DNA of 21,274 nt from a virus. A model generated the notes under the pieces. The model did not search any database. It was not told where the DNA came from and saw only the letters and a list, made by a program, of their open reading frames with translations. Of this stretch, positions 21,222 through 21,274 are shown in pieces. A program made the translations under genes and the position numbers. Each line of letters begins with the position of its first letter. The stretch's first letter is position 1. The stretch is taken from IMG/VR virus record IMGVR_UViG_3300001533_002053, positions 1-21,274 of that record. One strand, given 5' to 3'.

Positions 21222-21274
21222 ATGATTTGGCTCACACCTTCTTCAGCCTCGGGGTCTGGCTGGTACTATCATGA
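21222..21274 (+). CDS. Start of a further tail-region gene (truncated by window end)
   Basis: ATG 21222 lies behind AAGGGAG (21207-21213) at an eight-base spacing, and the frame stays open to the edge of the window. It gives only 17 codons, MIWLTPSSASGSGWYYH. The Ser/Gly/Trp/Tyr content fits a tail fiber or baseplate-type protein, but nothing can be assigned from so little. Confidence 0.5.
   Translation, partial: MIWLTPSSASGSGWYYH

Noticed and set aside
1-21274. Transposable Mu-like phage
   Set aside because: Head genes resemble Mu, but no transposase, Mu ends or contractile tail genes are visible, and the tail genes fit a siphovirus.
1-21274. CRISPR arrays, tRNA genes, insertion sequences, integrase or attachment sites
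   Set aside because: No repeat-spacer pattern, tRNA-like fold, transposase or integrase was found by reading the window.

Overview
This window is one continuous, plus-strand virion-structure module of a tailed bacteriophage or prophage (Caudoviricetes). It holds, in order, tiny membrane and lysis-cassette genes, an M15-type endolysin, small and large terminase, portal, protease/scaffold, decoration protein, major capsid protein, head-tail connectors, tail tube, tail assembly chaperone, tape measure and distal-tail genes. Head-gene families are Mu-like (DUF935 portal, MuF-like tail, Mu gpI/Z protease-scaffold, gp36/DUF1320, gpG-like virion morphogenesis). There is no sheath or baseplate-wedge gene and no transposase. 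The tail has a tube protein, a frameshifted chaperone and a long tape measure, so the predicted particle is a siphovirus with a Mu-type head. The peptidoglycan peptidase and the strong AGGAGG ribosome sites and sigma70-like promoter argue for a bacterial host. Free use of AGG, AGA and ATA codons argues against an enterobacterial-type codon preference. The host cannot be named from the sequence.

Layout: 1-242 holds a sigma70-type promoter followed closely by a terminator-like hairpin. 243-1739 is a tightly overlapping run of tiny genes (two with clear membrane segments), probably holin or lysis accessory genes. 1740-1918 is AT- and purine-rich with no gene. 1919-4428 has the endolysin, a coiled-coil protein and both terminase subunits. 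4428-9687 is the head: portal with a MuF-like tail, ChaB-protease-scaffold polyprotein with an internal scaffold start, decoration protein, and major capsid protein. 9706-11540 has the connectors and small proteins. 11544-18701 has the tail tube, chaperone pair and tape measure (split into two overlapping frames). 18702-21274 has distal tail proteins, one with a LamG domain broken by a frameshift; the last gene runs off the window.

Most genes abut or overlap by 1-28 bases, so translation is probably coupled. The exceptions are a few gaps, five of which contain a strong stem-loop followed directly by the ribosome site of the next gene. These gaps precede the first gene, the decoration protein, the major capsid protein, a 68-residue protein and the tail chaperone. 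They look like points where expression levels are set.

The most notable points are: an in-frame internal start with a perfect ribosome site that would make free scaffold from the protease gene; an A9 slippery run giving a -1 fused tail chaperone with a CxxC...CxxC extension; a large terminase with Gln where the catalytic Walker B Glu is expected; a tape measure split at a CGA-TGA; and a LamG domain broken by a frame change. No CRISPR array, tRNA, insertion sequence, integrase or attachment site was seen.
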